64,000 nucleotides of DNA from UBA7672 sp044224605 (GCA_044224605.1 JBGAKC010000007.1:1-64000), one strand, 5' to 3'; positions 35,083 to 45,109 are shown, counted from the first letter of the stretch. The notes: generated by a model from the sequence alone, not told the origin. A program made the numbers and translations.

Positions 35083-37566
35083 CTAGAAGTCCAGAGCCGC
35101 CTTCACGTAGACGAACCGGCCGGAATATCCGAACGGCGAGTAGTTGGAGAACGGCGTGTTGCCGGTTGTGTTCAGCGTATAGGGGAACGCATCCGGGTAT
35201 TCGTCGAACACGTTGTCCGCGCCGGCTGACAGCGTGAGGTTGTCATTGAGGGTCCAGCGGCCCTCGATATCCAGCAGCGTCTTGCGCGACAGTTCATGAT
35301 CAAACGCCGGATTATTATCGGGCTGGATCGCCTTTCCGTAGCTGGTGGCGCGAACAGTTGCGCCGAACGCTCCCATCGACCAGTCGACCGACAGCGTCTC
35401 CTTGTCGGCAGGCGTGCCATCCTCGAAGGTCAGCGTGTTGGCCCGGCCGAAGAGAACCGGCGCCGGGCTCAGCGCCGAAAGCTGCGGGATTTCCGGCACC
35501 GCCGTGACGTCGGTGTTCGAGAGATTGACGCCGAATGTGAAGTCGAAGTCGCCGATCGACGTTGCGGGCATCGAATAGTTGGCGACGATGTCGACGCCTT
35601 TGGTCTCTGTATCGACGCCGTTGATGAAGAAGCGCCCGCCGCCCGCGCCGATAAAGCCCTGGGCGGCCAGATAGTCCCGCACATTCTGTGCGGTCAGGTT
35701 CTCCGAAAGAACGATACGGTTGTCGACGTCGATGCGGTAGGCGTCGATCGTCATGTTGAAGTCGCCAAGCTGGATTACGGCCCCAACTGAATAGTTGACC
35801 GATTTTTCAGCTTCCAGCGGCTTGGCGCCGAGTGCGATGGCGACGGGGTCAGTCACGGGGAAGGTCGTGATGTCGAACGGCACGCCGCCGATGAAGTTGG
35901 TCGACGTCGTTGCAAAGTATTGTTGCTGCAGCGACGGCGCCCGGAATCCGTTCTGGACGGAGGCGCGAAGGCCGAACGCGTCACTGAAATCATAACGCGC
36001 TGCGAGTTTGCCGGTCGCCGTTTCGCCGAAATCCGAATACGATTCGCCACGAACAGCGCCGGAAACGAGGAGGGCGTCTGTGAGGTTGGCCTCGAGATCA
36101 AGATAGATGCCGACGGCGGTACGATCTTCATCGACTTCGTTGGCCGGGCGGAAGCCCGGGAACACTTGAGAGCCGGACGCCGTCGGTTGTCCGCCGAGCA
36201 GCACGCCGCCGTTCCGATAGCTATCCGGTTCGCCGGCACGGATCTTGTAGAATTCCTGCCGCGCCTCGATGCCGGCTGCAACGTTGAGCGGCGAAGCCAG
36301 ACCGACACTCCACTGCGTCACGCCCGAGAAGTTGGCGACGACCTGCTGGTACTGGAAGCCGCCTGCGTCGAAGGAGGTCTTGGAGGCCGTTCCGAGCGAT
36401 CGGTTCAGCGTGTCGCGGATGGTGAAGTCCATCTTGTTGGAGCCATAGACGAGTGAGGCATCCATGTCCCAGTCGCCAAGGGCGAACTTCACACCGCCTG
36501 CGGCCGACCCGTCTTCCACGACAGGGTTGATCTTCGGCAGGAAGCCGTCCGGATAGATCTGGATGACGTTACGCGCGTCCTGCGCACGCCGGAAGAAGCC
36601 GGCGGAGAGCGAGTCGCGAAGCTGGTAGCTGGCCCAGCCGTAGAGCTCGGTCTGCGCGCCGAGATCGTATCCGCCGTTTGCAAACAGCGTGTACTGCTCG
36701 ACCTCGGGCTCGCCAGTCCACGCGTTCCAGCGGTTGAAGGAGGCCTCACGCGGATCAAAGTTGCCGCTGATGAGCGGATAGTTCTGGCGCGTGTCGTAGC
36801 CGTCGCGTTCAGAACGTTCCTGCAGCTTGGCTTCGCCGGTGACGGTGAGGAAGCCGTCTTCCCCGATTGGCAGGCCCTTCCAGGCGCTGACGGTCAGCAC
36901 CTGGCCATCATGAACGGTGCGCGAAATCTCGGGACCAACCGTGATCGGCAGCCCGGCAACCGGCGGTGTGACCGGCACGGTGTATTCAGAGAGGCGCAGA
37001 CCGTAGGAGGCGGAAACGCCGCCGCCATCACGCGCTTCGCGTAACCGGACGTTGATGACGCCGGCGATCGCGTCCGAACCATACTGCGCGGAAGCCCCGT
37101 CCCGCAGAACCTCGACCGCCGAAATTGCGGCGGTCGGAATCGTGTTCATGTCGACAGCGGACGAGCCACGGCCAATCGATCCGTTGACGTTGACCAGCGA
37201 AGCTGAGTGCCGGCGCTTCGAGTTGACCAGCACCAGGGTCTGGTCAGGCGCCAGACCACGGAGGGCGGCTGGTCGAACGGTGTCGGTGCCGTCATTGAGC
37301 GCCGGACGCGGGAAGTTGAAAGATGGCAGGGCGACGGCGAGCGCCTGGTTCACTTCCGTGACGCCGCCTTTTTCCAAGGCGTCAGCGCCGACGACATCAA
37401 CAGCGACCGCCGTGTCGAGTGCGGTGCGATCGGCCACACGCGTACCGGTCACAACGACAATGTCACCCTGTTCCTTGGCGGGCGCCTGCGCGTGGGCCTG
37501 TCCGAGCAACAAGGGAGCTGCAGCGGCTCCGGCAAGAATGACTGATCGAAGTGTTCTGGCGTTCAT
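35083..37566 (-). CDS. TonB-dependent receptor
   Basis: An 827-aa outer-membrane receptor. Signal peptide ends near QAHAQ. A TonB-box-like GDIVVVTGTR precedes the plug domain, with ALRGLAPDQTLVLVNSKRRHS, IPTAAISAVEVLRDGASAQYGSDAIAGVINV. The beta-barrel ends GRFVYVKAALDF with the terminal Phe expected of barrel proteins. Ligand is unknown; the AVEVLRDGASAQYGSDAIAGVINV type is common in Caulobacterales and Sphingomonads, often for sugars or aromatic ligands. ATG at 37566 is chosen because AAGGGAGA lies upstream. Monocistronic. Confidence 0.92.
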   Translation of the reverse strand: MNARTLRSVILAGAAAAPLLLGQAHAQAPAKEQGDIVVVTGTRVADRTALDTAVAVDVVGADALEKGGVTEVNQALAVALPSFNFPRPALNDGTDTVRPAALRGLAPDQTLVLVNSKRRHSASLVNVNGSIGRGSSAVDMNTIPTAAISAVEVLRDGASAQYGSDAIAGVINVRLREARDGGGVSASYGLRLSEYTVPVTPPVAGLPITVGPEISRTVHDGQVLTVSAWKGLPIGEDGFLTVTGEAKLQERSERDGYDTRQNYPLISGNFDPREASFNRWNAWTGEPEVEQYTLFANGGYDLGAQTELYGWASYQLRDSLSAGFFRRAQDARNVIQIYPDGFLPKINPVVEDGSAAGGVKFALGDWDMDASLVYGSNKMDFTIRDTLNRSLGTASKTSFDAGGFQYQQVVANFSGVTQWSVGLASPLNVAAGIEARQEFYKIRAGEPDSYRNGGVLLGGQPTASGSQVFPGFRPANEVDEDRTAVGIYLDLEANLTDALLVSGAVRGESYSDFGETATGKLAARYDFSDAFGLRASVQNGFRAPSLQQQYFATTSTNFIGGVPFDITTFPVTDPVAIALGAKPLEAEKSVNYSVGAVIQLGDFNMTIDAYRIDVDNRIVLSENLTAQNVRDYLAAQGFIGAGGGRFFINGVDTETKGVDIVANYSMPATSIGDFDFTFGVNLSNTDVTAVPEIPQLSALSPAPVLFGRANTLTFEDGTPADKETLSVDWSMGAFGATVRATSYGKAIQPDNNPAFDHELSRKTLLDIEGRWTLNDNLTLSAGADNVFDEYPDAFPYTLNTTGNTPFSNYSPFGYSGRFVYVKAALDF

Positions 37567-37829
37567 GCCCATCTCCCTTCCGCTTCTGAACAAAGCGGCG
37601 ACAAAAAGTGAGGCTGAGCCACACAGCGTGTTGCATCAACGTCCAGATGCGATTGAGTGCTCGGTCAAGGTGGGTTTGAAAGACGTGTGACGATGAAGTG
37701 ACACAAGGCGCCGTTACGTAACCGAACGATCTCGCGTCTCAAACGAATTCGGTTCGCCAATCGAGCGTGGCGACGCGACGATCGGACCTGCAGGTCTCCG
37801 CTTCAGCAGCAAAGACCTGCGGCCTGTAT

Positions 37830-40469
37830 CTAGTTCATCGCCGTCCGCTTCATCTGCGCGGGCACGCCGTTCAGGGCGAGCGTGTTGGTTTCCTTATCGA
37901 CGGTGACCTTCACGTCGTCGCCGTCCTTGATGCGGCCCTCCAGGAGGAAGCGGGCGAGGGGGTCCTGCAGCTCTTTCTGGATGGCGCGCTTGAGGGGGCG
38001 GGCGCCGTAGACGGGGTCGTAGCCGCGTTCGGCGAGCCAGTGCATGGCCTTGTCGTTGAGGCTGATCGTGATGCGGCGGTCCGCCAGGATTTTCTCAAGG
38101 CGCTTCATCTGCACGCCGACGATGCGGTCGATCTCCGAGCGGCCGAGGCGCTTGAAGAAGACGATCTCGTCAACGCGGTTGAGGAATTCCGGGCGGAAGT
38201 GCGCACGGATGGCTTCCATCACCGCGTCGCGAGCGTGGCCGGAGATTTCACCCTCTGACTTGTCTTCCGCCAGCGCATGGGCGCCGAGGTTGGACGTCAT
38301 GATGATGACCGTGTTGTTGAAGTTCACGGTGCGGCCCTGGCCGTCGGTGAGGCGGCCATCGTCGAGCACCTGGAGCAGCGTGTTGAACACGTCCGGGTGC
38401 GCCTTCTCGATCTCGTCGAACAGGATGACCTGATATGGACGGCGGCGGACAGCTTCGGTGAGCGCGCCGCCCTCCTCATAGCCGACATAGCCGGGAGGCG
38501 CGCCGATCAGGCGGCTGACGGCGTGCTTTTCCATGTACTCCGACATGTCGATGCGGAGCACTGCGCTGTCGTCGTCGAACAGGAATTCGGCGAGGGCTTT
38601 CGTGAGTTCGGTCTTCCCGACGCCCGTGGGGCCGACAAACATGAAGGAGCCGATCGGCTTGTTCGGGTCCTGCAGGCCGGCGCGGCCACGGCGGACGGCG
38701 TTGGCGACGATCTCGAGGGCTTCTTCCTGGCCGACCACGCGCTGGCGAAGCTTGTCTTCCATCTGGAGCAGCTTTTCGCGCTCGCCTTCCATCATCTTGT
38801 CGACGGGGATGCCCGTCCAGCGCGAGACGACGGCGGCGATGGCTTCCTCGTCCACCACTTCCTTCACGAGCGGGGCCTTGGTGTCCTTGCCCCCGGTTTC
38901 CTTGCCGCCGGCTTCCTTGCCTTCGGCGTCGGCGATCAGCTTCTCAAGCGCGGGGATGTCGCCATACTTGATCTGGCCGGCGCGCGCCCAGTCTGAGCGG
39001 CGTTCGGCGTCGGCGAGTTCGGCGCGGGCTTTGTCGAGACGTTCCTTGGCCTGCGTGCCGCCGGCGAGACGATCCTTCTCCGCTTTCCATGCCGAGGTGA
39101 TCTCGTCGGACTTGGCCTGCAGTTCCTTGATCTCCGCTTCGCGGCGCTTCAGGCGATCCTGGCTGGCTTCGTCCTTCTCCTTCTTGAGCGCCTCGACCTC
39201 GATGCGGAGCTGCATCAGGCGGCGGTCAATCTCGTCGAGTTCTTCCGGCTTCGATTCAACAGCCATGCGCAGGCGCGCGGCGGCCTCGTCCATCAGGTCG
39301 ATGGCCTTGTCCGGCAGGAAGCGGTCGGTGATGTAGCGGTTCGACAGCGTCGCGGCGGCAACGATGGCGGCGTCCGAGATACGGATGCCGTGGTGGACTT
39401 CATATTTCTCTTTCAGGCCGCGCAGGATCGAGATCGTGTCCTCGACCGAAGGCTCGCCCACGAAGACGGGCTGGAAACGGCGGGCGAGGGCGGCGTCTTT
39501 CTCGACGTGCTTGCGGTATTCCTCCAGCGTGGTGGCGCCGACGCAATGCAGTTCGCCACGCGCAAGGGCAGGCTTGAGCAGGTTGGACGCATCCATCGCG
39601 CCATCGGCTTTGCCCGCGCCGACCAGCGTGTGCATCTCGTCGATGAAGAGGATGATGTCGCCTTCCGCTTGCGTGACTTCCTGCAGGACGGCCTTCAGGC
39701 GCTCCTCGAACTCACCGCGGAATTTCGCGCCGGCAATGAGCGCGCCCATGTCCAGCGCCATCAGGCTCTTGTCCTTCAGGCTGTCCGGCACGTCGCCGTT
39801 GACGATGCGCAGGGCGAGGCCTTCGGCGATGGCGGTCTTGCCGACGCCGGGTTCACCGATGAGGACGGGGTTGTTCTTGGTGCGGCGGGAGAGGACCTGG
39901 ATACAGCGGCGAATCTCCTCGTCGCGGCCGATGACCGGGTCGAGCTTGCCCTCACGCGCGGACGCGGTGAGGTCGCGGGCATATTTCTTGAGGGCGTCGT
40001 ACTTCTCTTCCGAAGTGGCGGTGTCCGCCGTGCGGCCCTTGCGCAGTTCCGCGATGGCTTTCACCAGCGCGCCGGTGGTGGCGCCGGCGGCGGTCAGCGC
40101 GTCGGCTGCCTTGCCCTTGGTCTTGGTGGCGGAGAGCAGCAGGCGCTCGGTGGTGACGTAATCATCGCCCGCCTTTGTGGCTTCTTCTTCAGCCAGCTGG
40201 AACAGGCGCGCGAGGTCCTGGCTCAGACCGGGCTGCGAGCCGCCGGTCGATTTCGGCAGGGCTGCGAGAAGCTTGTCGATATTAGCGTTGGCGAGATCCG
40301 GATCGCCGCCTGCGGAACGGATGAGGTTCAGCGCCAAGCGGTCCCGGTCGCTGAACATCGCCTTGATGAGGTGTTCGGGAAGGATTTGCGGATGACCGCC
40401 GGCAAGCGCGCTCGTCTGGGCGCTCTGTACGGCCGCGCGGGCCCGCTCAGTATAGCGTTCGAAGTCCAT
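37830..40469 (-). CDS. clpB: ATP-dependent chaperone ClpB
   Basis: An 879-aa Hsp100 disaggregase that works with DnaK to rescue aggregated proteins. The Clp-N domain begins FERYTERARAAVQSAQ; first AAA+ Walker A is GEPGVGKTAIAEG, Walker B ILFIDEMHTL; the coiled-coil middle domain spans about 400-540; the second AAA+ Walker A is GPTGVGKTELTKAL and Walker B VILFDEIEKAHPD. A Gly/Lys/Glu-rich linker (EGKEAGGKETGGKDTK) near the end of the middle domain is longer than usual. ATG at 40469 is the conserved start. Single gene. Confidence 0.96.
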   Translation of the reverse strand: MDFERYTERARAAVQSAQTSALAGGHPQILPEHLIKAMFSDRDRLALNLIRSAGGDPDLANANIDKLLAALPKSTGGSQPGLSQDLARLFQLAEEEATKAGDDYVTTERLLLSATKTKGKAADALTAAGATTGALVKAIAELRKGRTADTATSEEKYDALKKYARDLTASAREGKLDPVIGRDEEIRRCIQVLSRRTKNNPVLIGEPGVGKTAIAEGLALRIVNGDVPDSLKDKSLMALDMGALIAGAKFRGEFEERLKAVLQEVTQAEGDIILFIDEMHTLVGAGKADGAMDASNLLKPALARGELHCVGATTLEEYRKHVEKDAALARRFQPVFVGEPSVEDTISILRGLKEKYEVHHGIRISDAAIVAAATLSNRYITDRFLPDKAIDLMDEAAARLRMAVESKPEELDEIDRRLMQLRIEVEALKKEKDEASQDRLKRREAEIKELQAKSDEITSAWKAEKDRLAGGTQAKERLDKARAELADAERRSDWARAGQIKYGDIPALEKLIADAEGKEAGGKETGGKDTKAPLVKEVVDEEAIAAVVSRWTGIPVDKMMEGEREKLLQMEDKLRQRVVGQEEALEIVANAVRRGRAGLQDPNKPIGSFMFVGPTGVGKTELTKALAEFLFDDDSAVLRIDMSEYMEKHAVSRLIGAPPGYVGYEEGGALTEAVRRRPYQVILFDEIEKAHPDVFNTLLQVLDDGRLTDGQGRTVNFNNTVIIMTSNLGAHALAEDKSEGEISGHARDAVMEAIRAHFRPEFLNRVDEIVFFKRLGRSEIDRIVGVQMKRLEKILADRRITISLNDKAMHWLAERGYDPVYGARPLKRAIQKELQDPLARFLLEGRIKDGDDVKVTVDKETNTLALNGVPAQMKRTAMN

Positions 40470-40617
40470 GAATGACCCTTGTTGTAAGCAGTCGGAAGGC
40501 ACATCACGGGGCCCGCAACCAGCGCCCCGACAGGACCCTTAACGCCCCCGAAGGCGACGCCCTTGATCCAAGGCAAGAGTTAGGATGGCCTCCCCGTGGC
40601 GCAAGGGGCTTACGAAG

Positions 40618-41076
40618 TCATGCAAAGGCCCAGTCCGCCGCGGGCTCATCATCTTTCTGGGTCTTTTGGCGCGATTTCCGCCGCGGCCCTGGTTTACGTC
40701 CATGGCCAGGGCGGATGGCGATGTGCCGCGCCAGACTGCGAAATGCCGAGTGCGGGCGCTTTTCGAGCCTATACGCGGTCGTAATTCGTCCGGACGCTGA
40801 GACCAGCCATCCCAGGATGACAATTTCCAGAACTGCTGCATCGACGCCAATGGCGAGCATGGTTGTCAGCATTTGCGGCCCCATCAGCATCATAAGGCCA
40901 ATTGCGGCTCCGGATAGCGCCAGCTTTCCGGCCTTATTCCAGGTCAGGTCGAAAAAGAATCTCACAGGGGCTTCGACGAGCGCGTGGTGGAGACCCTTAG
41001 CCGCTGGCGTTTGCGGAAACGCCAGCATGATCGTCATCGCGGCGATGAAGGCGGATACGGGAATTGCTGAGAGCAT
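40618..41076 (-). CDS. Hypothetical membrane protein
   Basis: A 152-aa protein with two to three hydrophobic segments (about residues 5-22, 45-62, 65-90) and a strongly basic C-terminus (GRKPGPRRKSRQKTQK). The ATG at 41076 is preceded by GAAGGGGGATTC. No family recognised. Lies upstream of clpB on the same strand, 148 bp apart. Confidence 0.6.
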   Translation of the reverse strand: MLSAIPVSAFIAAMTIMLAFPQTPAAKGLHHALVEAPVRFFFDLTWNKAGKLALSGAAIGLMMLMGPQMLTTMLAIGVDAAVLEIVILGWLVSASGRITTAYRLEKRPHSAFRSLARHIAIRPGHGRKPGPRRKSRQKTQKDDEPAADWAFA

Positions 41077-41401
41077 GAATCCCCCTTCGGACTCAGCTGG
41101 GGAGGGTCGGTGCGGTACACAAGCCAATTCGCGAATTGAGCAGAGCGCCATTGCGCTCTGGCGCAGACGTTCGCGTGTCCAGCGCCGGTCTTCATCAAGA
41201 CATTGGCAGGTACCTTCTGCGTCTTGATCAGCACACTCTGAACGATGAACCGCCGCAGCTTATTTCGCCGCAAGCAGGGAACCCCCGGAATGATCAGGCA
41301 GGGACTGATTTCTTGTGCTTTTTTTCACGGAACTAATCTGAGCAAAGTCGCGTTGCCTTGTTCTGAGCTAGTCGGGCGGGAGATACGAACGAAGGTGAAA
41401 A
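41077..41401. other. Intergenic region, 325 bp
   Basis: Divergent region between the hypothetical membrane protein and the 41-codon ORF upstream of the Crp/Fnr gene. No gene is supported. It should contain promoters for both sides. Confidence 0.5.
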
Positions 41402-41527
41402 ATGCCGGCAAGTCCGACATACAGTTTGCTGCTGACGTGCGTCGAACTCTCGAATGCCCGCCACACTGACATCCACTTCGCCGAGCCGGAGGCCGTCGCG
41501 GCCTGTCGCGACCGGGCGTCGTTGTGA
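41402..41527 (+). CDS. Small ORF (41 aa) coupled to Crp/Fnr regulator gene
   Basis: ATG at 41402 with GAAGGTGAAAA upstream opens a 41-codon frame (MPASPTYSLLLTCVELSNAR...) whose TGA overlaps the GTG start of the Crp/Fnr gene as GTGA. The tight overlap and ribosome binding site suggest real translation, either as a small protein or as a leader peptide controlling the regulator. It is not similar to anything I know. Confidence 0.5.
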   Translation: MPASPTYSLLLTCVELSNARHTDIHFAEPEAVAACRDRASL

Positions 41528-42279
41528 CGGAAGCCGGCGCAGTGATCAAAGCGGACAATGCCATCGACCGGGCGCTCGACCTGCTTCGCAGGAAAATGTC
41601 TGGCCTGAACGGGCTTGGCGACAGGCTTGTGCGCGACGTGAAGGCGCTCGCGCGGGATCGCGCCGAGATTTCGGCAGGGCGTCCGATCGTCAAGGAAAAC
41701 GATCGCTTTACGCAACTCTACCTGGTCGAAACGGGATGGATCGTCCGCGTACGCGGACTTGCGTCAGGCCGGCGCCAGATCATCAACTACGCCCTGCCGG
41801 GCGACCTTCTGTGCACCGACAGCCTGCTGTTCAGGGCGTCGAGCTTCGACCTGACCGCACGTACGCCCGTGAGCCTCGTCCGAATCGAGGCGCCGCAAGG
41901 CGCCGAGCTGTTCGACACGTATGCCGGTCTTGCGGCTGCCATCGCGTGGACGATGGGGCAGGAGGAGTCGATCCTTGCCGAGCGGGTGGTGTCGCTGGGC
42001 CGCCGCGACAGTTTCGAAAAGCTGGCGCATGCGCTGTGCGAGCTGGACGCCCGCCTGTCGGCAATCGGGCAGATGCGCGGGCGGACGATCGAGCTGCCGC
42101 TGAACCAGGAAGACTTTGCGGATATCCTCGGCATTTCGGTCATCCATGTGAACAGGACATTCCGCCGTCTCTCGGAAGAAAAGATCGCCGAATACCGCAA
42201 AGGGGCGATCGATCTTCTCGACAAAGAGCGGCTGGCCGAACTGTCCTCATTTGATCCAGCCTATCTGCACCTGGAATAG
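41524..42279 (+). CDS. Crp/Fnr family transcriptional regulator
   Basis: A 251-aa regulator with an N-terminal cyclic-nucleotide-binding-like domain (KENDRFTQLYLVETGWIVRV, GRRQIINYALPGDLLCTDSL) and a C-terminal HTH_Crp domain (ELPLNQEDFADILGISVIHVNRTFRRLSEEKI). No Fnr-type N-terminal cysteine cluster is visible, so oxygen sensing by an Fe-S cluster is unlikely. Start is a GTG at 41524 overlapping the stop of the 41-codon ORF. Target genes unknown; it ends 15 bp from the convergent EmrB-type pump gene. Confidence 0.9.
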   Translation: MTEAGAVIKADNAIDRALDLLRRKMSGLNGLGDRLVRDVKALARDRAEISAGRPIVKENDRFTQLYLVETGWIVRVRGLASGRRQIINYALPGDLLCTDSLLFRASSFDLTARTPVSLVRIEAPQGAELFDTYAGLAAAIAWTMGQEESILAERVVSLGRRDSFEKLAHALCELDARLSAIGQMRGRTIELPLNQEDFADILGISVIHVNRTFRRLSEEKIAEYRKGAIDLLDKERLAELSSFDPAYLHLE

Positions 42280-42293
42280 GCTTCAGGCGCCGA

Positions 42294-43895
42294 TCAGTGG
42301 GCTTCTTTGGCGGCTGCCGCGTTCGCGGCGGCGGGGCGTTTCAACAGCGGCACCATCACCAGCATCACGGCGAAGCAGATCGCCATGGTGAGGAACATGT
42401 TGTTGAAGGTCATCACGGCGGCTTCGACCTGAAGACGGCGTGTCAGCTGCGCGATGGCGCCGGCGGCAGGGTCGGTCGCGCCTGCAGCCCTGAGGCTGGC
42501 TTCCGCCTGCTGCAGCCACGCCTGCACCTCGGGTCGCGAAGGATCCATGCCGACGCCGAGTTCCTGCACGTGAAAGTTCGTCGAGTTGAGTCGCATCGTG
42601 TTGAGCGCGGCGAGACCGATGGCGCCGCCGAGATTGCGGCAGACGGTGAAGAGGCCAGTGGCGTTGGGCAGGCTCATCGGGGGCAGGGTGCCGAGCGCCA
42701 CGAAGTTTGACGGCACCATCGACATGATGAGGCCTGCGCCTCGCAGGGCCTGCGGCCAGAATAGTTCGTCGAAGGACGCATCTGCCGTGAGGAAGCTGTT
42801 CCAGTAGAGGCCGATCGCCGCCATGGAGAGGCCGAACGCCATCACGATGCGCGGATCTATACGCCGCACCAGCATGCCGGCGAGCGGACCGCCGATGAAC
42901 ATGGCGACGCCGCCGACGCTCATGATCTGGCCGATCTGCAGCGAATTGAAACCGCGCACCGTGCCGAGGAAGAGCGGCGTCAGGTAGACCGAGCCGAAAA
43001 GGCCGAGGCCCACCACGGTCGCGACCAGTGAGCCGACAGCGAAGTTCCTGTCCTTGTAAACGGTGAGATCGACGACGGGGTTCTTGTGCCGGAAGGCGCG
43101 CCAGAAGAAGAGGGCGCCGGCGAGCGAGCAGATGAACATCCAGACGACGAGATCCTGGTCCTCGAACCAGCCGGCAGTCGGGCCTTCCTCGAACACGTAT
43201 TCGAACGAGCCGAGGAACACCGCCATCGCGCCGAGGCCGATGATGTCGATATTGCGGATGAGGTTGAGTTGGGCGTTCTGCTTCGGGATGTAGTTCCACA
43301 CCAGCGTCGCCGAGATGATGCCGGGGATGACGTTCACGAGAAACAGCCAGTGCCAGCTCATGTTCTCCGTGAGCCAGCCGCCCAGCGTCGGACCGATCGA
43401 AGGCGCCAGCGTCGCGACCATGCCGATCGTCACCTGCTGCAGCATCGAGCGGTTGGGGCCGAACAGCGTGAAGGCGGCGGCCATCGTGGTCGGGATCATC
43501 GCCGCGCCGAGGAAGCCCTGGATGCAGCGGAAGAAGACAAGGCTGTTGAGATCCCACGACAGCGAGCACAGCACGCTCGAGAGCGTGAAGCCGGCGGCGG
43601 AGAACACGAACAGGCGACGCATCGACAGCGCGCGGTTGAGCAGGCCGGACAGGGGGATGCCGACAACTTCGGCGATCAGGTAGCTGGTCTGGATCCACGC
43701 GACTTCGTCAGCCGAGGCCGAGACACCGGCCTGGATTTGCTGGATGGACGAGGCGACGATCTGGATGTCCAGGATCGCCATGAACATGCCGATGACCATG
43801 GCGAAGAAGCCAAGGTTTAGCATAGCGGCTTCGCGCGTTCCCCTGGCCGGGGGAACGTACATCCCCGGATGGGCCGTGGCGGCCGCGCCGCTCAT
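42294..43895 (-). CDS. DHA2-type MFS multidrug efflux pump (EmrB-like)
   Basis: A 533-aa inner-membrane protein with about 14 membrane segments, of the drug:H+ antiporter-2 family. Visible are MVIGMFMAILDIQIVASSIQQIQ (motif D1-like), WIQTSYLIAEVVGIPLSG, GFLGAAMIPTTMAAAFTLFG and LGGWLTENMSWHWLFLVN. It works with the membrane fusion protein encoded 5 bp upstream to expel toxic compounds across the envelope. Divergent tetR beyond the fusion protein is the likely repressor. Confidence 0.93.
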   Translation of the reverse strand: MSGAAATAHPGMYVPPARGTREAAMLNLGFFAMVIGMFMAILDIQIVASSIQQIQAGVSASADEVAWIQTSYLIAEVVGIPLSGLLNRALSMRRLFVFSAAGFTLSSVLCSLSWDLNSLVFFRCIQGFLGAAMIPTTMAAAFTLFGPNRSMLQQVTIGMVATLAPSIGPTLGGWLTENMSWHWLFLVNVIPGIISATLVWNYIPKQNAQLNLIRNIDIIGLGAMAVFLGSFEYVFEEGPTAGWFEDQDLVVWMFICSLAGALFFWRAFRHKNPVVDLTVYKDRNFAVGSLVATVVGLGLFGSVYLTPLFLGTVRGFNSLQIGQIMSVGGVAMFIGGPLAGMLVRRIDPRIVMAFGLSMAAIGLYWNSFLTADASFDELFWPQALRGAGLIMSMVPSNFVALGTLPPMSLPNATGLFTVCRNLGGAIGLAALNTMRLNSTNFHVQELGVGMDPSRPEVQAWLQQAEASLRAAGATDPAAGAIAQLTRRLQVEAAVMTFNNMFLTMAICFAVMLVMVPLLKRPAAANAAAAKEAH

Positions 43896-43900
43896 CTCGG

Positions 43901-45049
43901 TTACTCGCAGTCAGGCTTGGTGGAGACCGTCGCCGTCACCTGCAGGCCGGAGCGTAGCAGGCCGGCGCCTTCCGCCTCGGGATCGAGCACGATCTTCACG
44001 GGAACGCGCTGGACGATCTTGGTGAAGTTTCCGGTCGCCGTGTCCTGCGGCACGAGGCTGAAGGTCGCGCCGGTGCTGGGCGCGATCGACTGGATTTTCC
44101 CCGTCACGTGCAGGTTCGGATAGGCGTCGACGTGGATCTTCGCGCACTGGCCGACTTTCATGTCGGCTATCTGCGTTTCCTTGAAGTTGGCGACAACCCA
44201 CACGCCGGGCGTCACGATGGCGAGCGCGGCCTGGTTCGGAGCCAGCAACTGGCCCTCCGCGATCACCTTGTTGGCGACCACGCCATCGACGGGCGCGCGG
44301 ATTTCCGTGCGGCTGAGGTCGAGTTCGGCGGCGGCGAGTTTGGCCTTCGCGGCTTCGACCTTGGCGACAGCGGATTGCGCGGCGGCCTGCGTCGAGGTGA
44401 GCTGGCTACGCTGCGAGGTCACGCTGGCGTCGGCCTGTTCAACCTTGGCCTGTGCGGTGCGCTCGGCTGCCTGGGCCTGTTCGACCTTGGCTTTCGGATA
44501 CCAGCCCTTGTCGGCCAGCTCTGCGAGACGCTTGGCGTCGGAGGTCGACCAGTCTGCCGAGGCGTCGGCGGCTTCGCGCGCGGCGCGGGCTTCGGCAAGC
44601 GAGTCACGCTGGGCGGCGATGCGGGCGTTGGCCTGCGCGGCGTCGGCCTCGGCCTGGGCGAGTTCGGCCTTGGCCTGAGCGACACGCGCCTCGAAGTCGG
44701 CGGCTTCCAGCGTGACGAGCAGGTCGCCGGTTTTCACCGGCTGGTTTTCAGCGACGAGGATCTTGGTGACATAACCCTGCACCTTGGGCGTCACGCGCGT
44801 GATATCGGAGCGCATGTAGGCGTTGTCGGTTGAGATGTTGAAGCGGCCATTGACCAGCCAGTCGCCGCCCATCCAGAGCACGGCGAGACCAGCGACGACG
44901 GCGACGCCGATGAGGATCTTCTTGCGGTTCACGCCCGCTCCACCCGCCTTGGCGACAGGTGCGGCGGAATGCGCAGCGTCCGGCGCGGCGGCGGACTCGG
45001 CTGCAGGCTGGGGAGAGCCCGCTTCCATCTTGACCGTCTTGAGGGCCAT
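43901..45049 (-). CDS. HlyD/EmrA-type membrane fusion protein
   Basis: A 382-aa periplasmic adaptor. Short cytosolic N-terminus, one membrane helix (ILIGVAVVAGLAVLWMGGDW), a biotinyl-lipoyl-like piece YVTKILVAENQPVKTGDLLVT, a very long Ala/Gln/Glu-rich coiled coil (about 115-240), then EIRAPVDGVVANKVIAEGQLL and a beta-barrel domain. It links the EmrB-like pump to an outer-membrane channel, which is not encoded here. First gene of the pump operon. Confidence 0.93.
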   Translation of the reverse strand: MALKTVKMEAGSPQPAAESAAAPDAAHSAAPVAKAGGAGVNRKKILIGVAVVAGLAVLWMGGDWLVNGRFNISTDNAYMRSDITRVTPKVQGYVTKILVAENQPVKTGDLLVTLEAADFEARVAQAKAELAQAEADAAQANARIAAQRDSLAEARAAREAADASADWSTSDAKRLAELADKGWYPKAKVEQAQAAERTAQAKVEQADASVTSQRSQLTSTQAAAQSAVAKVEAAKAKLAAAELDLSRTEIRAPVDGVVANKVIAEGQLLAPNQAALAIVTPGVWVVANFKETQIADMKVGQCAKIHVDAYPNLHVTGKIQSIAPSTGATFSLVPQDTATGNFTKIVQRVPVKIVLDPEAEGAGLLRSGLQVTATVSTKPDCE

Positions 45050-45109
45050 TTCTTGTTTTCCTGCAAGGGATTATGCCAGCTCGTCCCAACCAGCCGGCCA
45101 GCAATATAT

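Noticed and set aside
37713..37722. GTTACGTAAC palindrome between the TonB receptor and clpB
   Set aside because: A 10-bp palindrome can occur by chance; no partner sites or gene logic support an operator here.
40470..40617. Heat-shock (sigma-32-like) promoter of clpB
   Set aside because: CTTG-containing sequences occur in the region, but no convincing -35/-10 pair with correct spacing could be identified by eye.
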